DNA of 9,857 bases from Thermoplasmatota archaeon (GTDB taxonomy: Archaea; Thermoplasmatota; E2; DHVEG-1). Each line of letters opens with the position of its first letter. Position 1 is the stretch's first letter. Shown here one piece after another: positions 6,213 through 9,857 of this stretch. A model generated the notes under the pieces. It had not been told where the DNA came from, did not search any database, and worked only from the letters and a program-made list of their open reading frames with translations. The translations under genes and the position numbers were made by a program. The stretch is taken from the NCBI GenBank assembly GCA_018334795.1, contig JAGXLH010000066.1, forward strand, positions 1 through 9,857, written 5' to 3'.

Positions 6213-7412
6213 ATGAACTTAGTTATGAATAATCAACTTCTCCTGGTTAGTCCATTAATTGTTGCATCTATTTTTAGTATTGTTTCAGCAGGATTTATTT
6301 TAAAAAAAGACCGTTCTAAGGTTTCCTTTTGGTTTGCAGCCTTGATGGCAACTATTGCATTATGGTCGTTTTCCTATGCTTTAGAGCTTTCATTTGTAAA
6401 TGAAGGGTTAACATTGTTTTTTGCAAAATTAAAATATGTTGGTATTGTTTTTAGTCCAGTTGCTTGGTTATTTTTTTCATTGAGTTATACTAAAAAATCT
6501 TTTTTCGTTACAAAAAAATCAATTATAGGCCTTTCAATTATCCCACTCATCTCACTTTCAATTATTTTCACAAATTCAATACACCATCTATTTTGGGCAA
6601 CTGTTACATTTAATGGGACAGAAGGCATAAGCCTTGTTTCAGGAACATCAAACGTGTTCTTCTGGGTTCACACAATATATTCCTATGTTTTAATATTAAT
6701 TGGAATGGCATATATTTTATCAATGTTGTTTCGAACAAAAGATATTTTTACAAAACAAAATATGTCACTTTTAGTTGGAGTTTTAACTCCATTTATTGGA
6801 AATATTTTCATTGTTTTTGATATTATACGATTGCCATATGGTTATGATCTTACTCCGTTTCTTTTTGTATTGAGTGGAATTGCTTATTCAATTGCTATTA
6901 TTTATTTTAAATTCCTTGAGTTAATTCCTGCTGCACGAGAAGAAATCTTTGAACATGTGACGCAAGCAATATTTGTGCTTAATAAAAACATGAAAATTAT
7001 TGATAAAAATATGTCTGCGGATAATTTATTAAAACAGGGTTTTCTTTCAGTCTCAAATGAAAAAATAATTGGTAATTCTATTGATGTTCTTTTTCAAGAT
7101 ATTTTTCCTACAGGGATGTTTCAGGAATTAGGAATCAATATTCGTACGGTTAATTTGAAAAAAGATGTGGAAAATCGATGGTTTGAAATTTCAATGAATC
7201 CGATATATGATAAACGCGATAATCTAGAGGGTCATTTGGTCACTCTTGATGATGTGACCCTTCAAAAAAGCACGGAGGGAAAATTAAAGGAGAAAATTGA
7301 TGAGTTACAACAGTTTAAAAAAGTAACATTAAATAGAGAATTAAAAATGATTGAATTGAAAAAACACATAAAAAAATTACAAGGACAAAACAAGGGAGCT
7401 GATTTGAAATAA
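6213..7412 (+). CDS. 7TM-PAS membrane sensor without kinase domain
   Basis: A 399-residue protein. Seven hydrophobic segments at about 10-30, 38-58, 68-92, 104-122, 148-172, 184-206 and 213-235 match the seven-helix N-terminal region often found on archaeal histidine kinases (HisKA_7TM type). A PAS domain follows at about 240-352, opening with IPAAREEIFEHVTQAIFVLNK. The protein then ends in a charged coiled-coil tail (357-392) with KEKIDELQ and LNRELKMIELKK, nearly the same as the tail of the preceding protein. The family normally continues into HisKA and HATPase domains; here it stops, and the sequence shows no frameshift into a kinase because the next gene starts its own membrane domain. 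The start is uncertain: the ATG at 6213 has no clear ribosome binding site, while the ATG at 6225 (Met5) has GGGATGA eight bases before it. The stop overlaps the next start by one base (TAATG). Confidence 0.87.
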   Translation: MNLVMNNQLLLVSPLIVASIFSIVSAGFILKKDRSKVSFWFAALMATIALWSFSYALELSFVNEGLTLFFAKLKYVGIVFSPVAWLFFSLSYTKKSFFVTKKSIIGLSIIPLISLSIIFTNSIHHLFWATVTFNGTEGISLVSGTSNVFFWVHTIYSYVLILIGMAYILSMLFRTKDIFTKQNMSLLVGVLTPFIGNIFIVFDIIRLPYGYDLTPFLFVLSGIAYSIAIIYFKFLELIPAAREEIFEHVTQAIFVLNKNMKIIDKNMSADNLLKQGFLSVSNEKIIGNSIDVLFQDIFPTGMFQELGINIRTVNLKKDVENRWFEISMNPIYDKRDNLEGHLVTLDDVTLQKSTEGKLKEKIDELQQFKKVTLNRELKMIELKKHIKKLQGQNKGADLK

Positions 7413-9385
7413 TGTATGCAATCGGTTGGTGGATGCTTGTTTTATTTACATCAGTCATTGGTGCATGGTCAATACGTCTTTATTTCCAAGATAAAGATAA
7501 AAGGAAATTAATGTTTTCAATTATTTTCTTTTTAAGTATATTCATCTTTTTGTTTAATGCTATAGATGCATCTACTATCTTTCAAAATAATGTATTTTTT
7601 ATTAATTTATTTCAATGGATTACACTACCAGTTATGACTGCTGTACTGATTTCAGTGGTTGAAAGTTTTTCGTCTTCAAAGAATTTTGAAAAAGGATTTT
7701 TAGTATTTGTAATTTTTTCAATGATTTCATTTTCATTAGTATTTTTACCATTTTCCATCGAAGGATTTCTCGGATTTATAAGGATGAGTATTGCCCTTGG
7801 AGTCATTGGCTTTTCTTTATATCAGCTCATAAAGCTAAAAAACATTCAAAGTCTGTTTTTTTTAGCAGCAATGGGATCATTTAGTGTTGCAGGAATGGCT
7901 CATGCGTATAATCAAATAAGTCTTTCCATTTTCGCATATGCTATAGCATATTTCTTTCTTGGATTAGTTTTTGTTTGGTATGCTTCAAATAAAGATTTGA
8001 GCGGAAAAGGGATGAGCTCATATTTTTCTTTACAGAAACGATTAAATCATACTCAATCAGAATTAGAAAAAAGCAAAGATTTGTATAAAAGTATTGTAGA
8101 AAATACCCAGGATGTCATCATTTTAACAGATGTAAATGGCGTTAGCTCATTTGCAAGTCCTTCAAGTACGAGGGTATTGGGATATACACCGGATGAAATT
8201 ACAAATGTCAAACAATGGCCCTTACAGATTTATCCTGATGATGAAAATAAAGTAGCAGAAGCAATGAAAAAAGGATATGCAGGATATCCTGGCTCAAATT
8301 TTGAGTATCGGATTTTTACAAAGAATGGTGATCTCCGTTGGATTTCGCATTCATGGTCTCCAATTATTGAACAAGGGAAAATACAAACGATAGTTAGTTC
8401 AATTAAAGATATCACGGATTTAAAAGAAACACAGCAAAAACTTGCAGATAGGATCAAGCATTTACAAAAAAACGAGTTAGCAACCTTAAACATCATGGAG
8501 GATTTTCAGGAATCTATATCTTCATTAAAAAAAGCAAGACAACAAATCGATAAAAAGAATAATCAATTAAAAGAATCTCAAGAACAATTAAAACAATTTA
8601 ATGAAGAACTTGAAAAACGAGTTGAAAAACGAACCAAGGAAGTTGAACGATTGTTAAAACAAAAAGATGCTTTTATTGATCAACTCGGTCATGATCTCAA
8701 GCATCCGTTAGGGCCATTTATTAATTTAATACCGTTATTGAAAAAGCTGGAAAACGATGAAAAGAAACGTGAGATTTTAACTGTTTTAGAACGCAACGTT
8801 GATTACATGAAACGATTAGTGATTCGAACAGTGAAGCTTGCGAAACTGAATGCTCCTAGTACCACGTTTGATTTTCAATCATTTCAATTTGCTGATTTTA
8901 TTCAAAAAATCATTGAGAAAAATATGGCTTCATTTGAAAAACTCGATGTGGATGTAACCACGGATATTAACCCAGATATATCAGTATATGCGGATTCATT
9001 ACAAATAGAGGAAGTTGTTGAAAACATATTTTCAAACGCGTTAAAATATGGGTCTGAACATGGACAAATTTCGGTTACTGCTCAAAAAGATCAAACTGAT
9101 AAATTTGTACATGTTTCTATAAAGGATACTGGTTTTGGCATGAATTCTAAACAACTTGAGGATATCTTCAATGAATTTTACAAAGCTGATGTAAGCAGAC
9201 ATGATTTTACAAGTACGGGATTAGGCTTATCGATTTGTAAGCGTATCATTGAAAAGCATGATGGAATGATTTGGGCAGAAAGTGAAGGCGTCGGTAAAGG
9301 AACTACGATACATTTTTCATTGCCATTAGTTCAAAAGGGAGAATCAAAAAAAAATTATGCCGACTTAAATGACAATAATTATTAA
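7412..9385 (+). CDS. Membrane-bound PAS sensor histidine kinase
   Basis: A 657-residue protein and the only kinase of the cluster. About seven membrane helices (4-24, 33-52, 63-83, 95-115, 118-140, 147-165, 170-190) are followed by a PAS_3-type domain (222-337, with YPDDENK) and a long coiled coil (345-420, including ELATLNIMEDFQES). The HisKA domain has phospho-acceptor His427 in LGHDLKHPLG. The HATPase domain has an N box with Asn538 and Asn542, DTGFGM (572-577), FNEFYKAD (586-593) and STGLGLSI (601-608), so it appears catalytically intact. It should autophosphorylate on His427 in response to the membrane or PAS signal and pass the phosphate to the receiver encoded 54 bases downstream. GGGAG at 7394-7398 plus the TAATG overlap with the upstream stop indicates translational coupling. 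The membrane region does not match a named family that I can identify. Confidence 0.93.
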   Translation: MYAIGWWMLVLFTSVIGAWSIRLYFQDKDKRKLMFSIIFFLSIFIFLFNAIDASTIFQNNVFFINLFQWITLPVMTAVLISVVESFSSSKNFEKGFLVFVIFSMISFSLVFLPFSIEGFLGFIRMSIALGVIGFSLYQLIKLKNIQSLFFLAAMGSFSVAGMAHAYNQISLSIFAYAIAYFFLGLVFVWYASNKDLSGKGMSSYFSLQKRLNHTQSELEKSKDLYKSIVENTQDVIILTDVNGVSSFASPSSTRVLGYTPDEITNVKQWPLQIYPDDENKVAEAMKKGYAGYPGSNFEYRIFTKNGDLRWISHSWSPIIEQGKIQTIVSSIKDITDLKETQQKLADRIKHLQKNELATLNIMEDFQESISSLKKARQQIDKKNNQLKESQEQLKQFNEELEKRVEKRTKEVERLLKQKDAFIDQLGHDLKHPLGPFINLIPLLKKLENDEKKREILTVLERNVDYMKRLVIRTVKLAKLNAPSTTFDFQSFQFADFIQKIIEKNMASFEKLDVDVTTDINPDISVYADSLQIEEVVENIFSNALKYGSEHGQISVTAQKDQTDKFVHVSIKDTGFGMNSKQLEDIFNEFYKADVSRHDFTSTGLGLSICKRIIEKHDGMIWAESEGVGKGTTIHFSLPLVQKGESKKNYADLNDNNY

Positions 9386-9389
9386 AAAG

Positions 9390-9402
9390 ATTTAAATTAT
9401 AC
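9390..9402 (+). promoter_or_regulatory. Candidate internal promoter before the receiver gene
   Basis: ATTTAAATTATAC lies 38-50 bases before the receiver ATG at 9440. A TATA element here would start transcription near 9418-9424, giving a short leader that contains the GGAAGGAAG ribosome binding site (9423-9431). The 54-base gap is the longest within this operon, so extra, separate expression of the receiver is plausible. Confidence 0.3.
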
Positions 9403-9439
9403 GTTCACATTATTATCTTTGTGGAAGGAAGTAAGTAAG

Positions 9440-9835
9440 ATGAAGAAGATCATGTTAGTAGATGATGAGGAGGATCAAATATTTGGTATTCAGACCGCTT
9501 TTGAAGAAAAATATGGGGATGAATATGAGATCATTCCTGCTGGAAGTGGTGAAGAATGCTTTGAATTATTAAAAGGTGAAGAAAAACAGCCAGATATCAT
9601 TCTGTTAGATATCATGATGCCTGGAATGAGTGGATGGGAAGTGTACGATAAACTCCGTGATAATCCTGCTTGGAGTGATATTCCTATTGTATTTTTAACC
9701 GCTCGAACTGATCGTATCGCCGAAAATGCGGGTGATTTCCTTGGGGATGCATATGTTGAAAAACCCGTGGAAATCTCAGATCTTCATGATCGAATTCAGA
9801 AGGTTCTTATAAAAAACAGCCAGAAAACTAAATGA
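9440..9835 (+). CDS. Stand-alone CheY-like response regulator receiver
   Basis: 131 residues from the ATG at 9440, which follows GGAAGGAAG (9423-9431); an in-frame TTG at 9419 lies before that site and is not the start. The protein is a single receiver domain: acidic pocket Asp8-Asp9, phospho-acceptor Asp57 in ILLDIMMPGMSG, Thr87 in FLTAR, and Lys108 in VEKP, all conserved. No DNA-binding, enzymatic or other output domain follows; only a short basic tail (KNSQKTK) remains. It is therefore expected to signal by protein-protein contact, as CheY or Spo0F does, or as a phosphate sink or relay. Its position right after the histidine kinase makes that kinase the likely phosphodonor. The target is not in the window, which ends 22 bases after the stop, so further operon members may follow. 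Confidence 0.92.
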   Translation: MKKIMLVDDEEDQIFGIQTAFEEKYGDEYEIIPAGSGEECFELLKGEEKQPDIILLDIMMPGMSGWEVYDKLRDNPAWSDIPIVFLTARTDRIAENAGDFLGDAYVEKPVEISDLHDRIQKVLIKNSQKTK

Positions 9836-9857
9836 GTTGTTAGCCTTCTTTAAAAAA

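Noticed and set aside
6206..7414. Frameshift splitting one long hybrid kinase into three genes
   Set aside because: Each protein starts with its own N-terminal domain and the first two end in a conserved tail; the kinase gene begins with a fresh membrane region, so these are separate genes.
7612..8496. Minus-strand open frames inside the histidine kinase gene
   Set aside because: Both overlap a strongly supported plus-strand gene, lack ribosome binding sites and give unremarkable translations.
9419..9421. TTG as the start of the receiver gene
   Set aside because: The ribosome binding site GGAAGGAAG lies after it and before the ATG at 9440, and receivers normally begin with a few residues before the first strand.
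9836..9857. Terminator after the receiver gene
   Set aside because: Only 22 bases remain, with no long T-tract or hairpin; the end of the operon cannot be judged.

Overview
The window looks like low-GC archaeal chromosome. It is most likely from a euryarchaeon of the Thermoplasmatota kind, inferred from gene content and style rather than from a marker gene. Supporting signs are a membrane-sensor/PAS histidine kinase cluster of the type common in archaea, poly-T tracts after a gene stop instead of a bacterial hairpin terminator, Shine-Dalgarno sites close to GAGGTGA, and a 221-residue endonuclease III with the SLRTKDE variant. A low-GC bacterium cannot be strictly excluded. No rRNA, tRNA, CRISPR array, transposase or phage gene is visible.

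Layout. (1) Positions 1-1794 hold two tightly coupled genes: the 3' part of a LuxE-like acyl-protein synthetase (adenylate-forming fold), then a transglutaminase-like cysteine protein whose ribosome binding site lies over the upstream stop codon. (2) A 112-base gap carries a strong hairpin and AT-rich promoter-like sequence. It is followed by a 6-phosphofructokinase whose active-site residues (Asp104, Lys124) predict pyrophosphate as phosphoryl donor, and then a 70-residue SAP/Rho_N-like small protein. (3) Endonuclease III lies on the minus strand, converging on the small gene across T-tracts. (4) A 431-base non-coding stretch (3963-4393) is very AT-rich. It holds several inverted repeats and one GC-richer island (4154-4215) that folds into a long imperfect hairpin and is followed by a T-tract, so it is a candidate small RNA. 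(5) Positions 4394-9835 form a sensory operon: a soluble four-PAS protein without a kinase, a 7TM-PAS protein without a kinase, a membrane-PAS-HisKA-HATPase histidine kinase, and a stand-alone CheY-like receiver.

How the genes may work together. In the sensory operon only one of three sensors can autophosphorylate. The two kinase-less sensors end in the same charged coiled-coil tail (shared KEKIDELQ and RELKMIELKK). The inferred model is that they feed signals into the kinase by co-assembly, and that the kinase phosphorylates Asp57 of the receiver, which has no output domain of its own. The LuxE-like/transglutaminase-like pair at the left edge probably belongs to an acyl-transfer or acyl-reduction operon that continues outside the window. 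The phosphofructokinase, small protein and endonuclease III look like ordinary housekeeping genes with no evident link to the sensory cluster.
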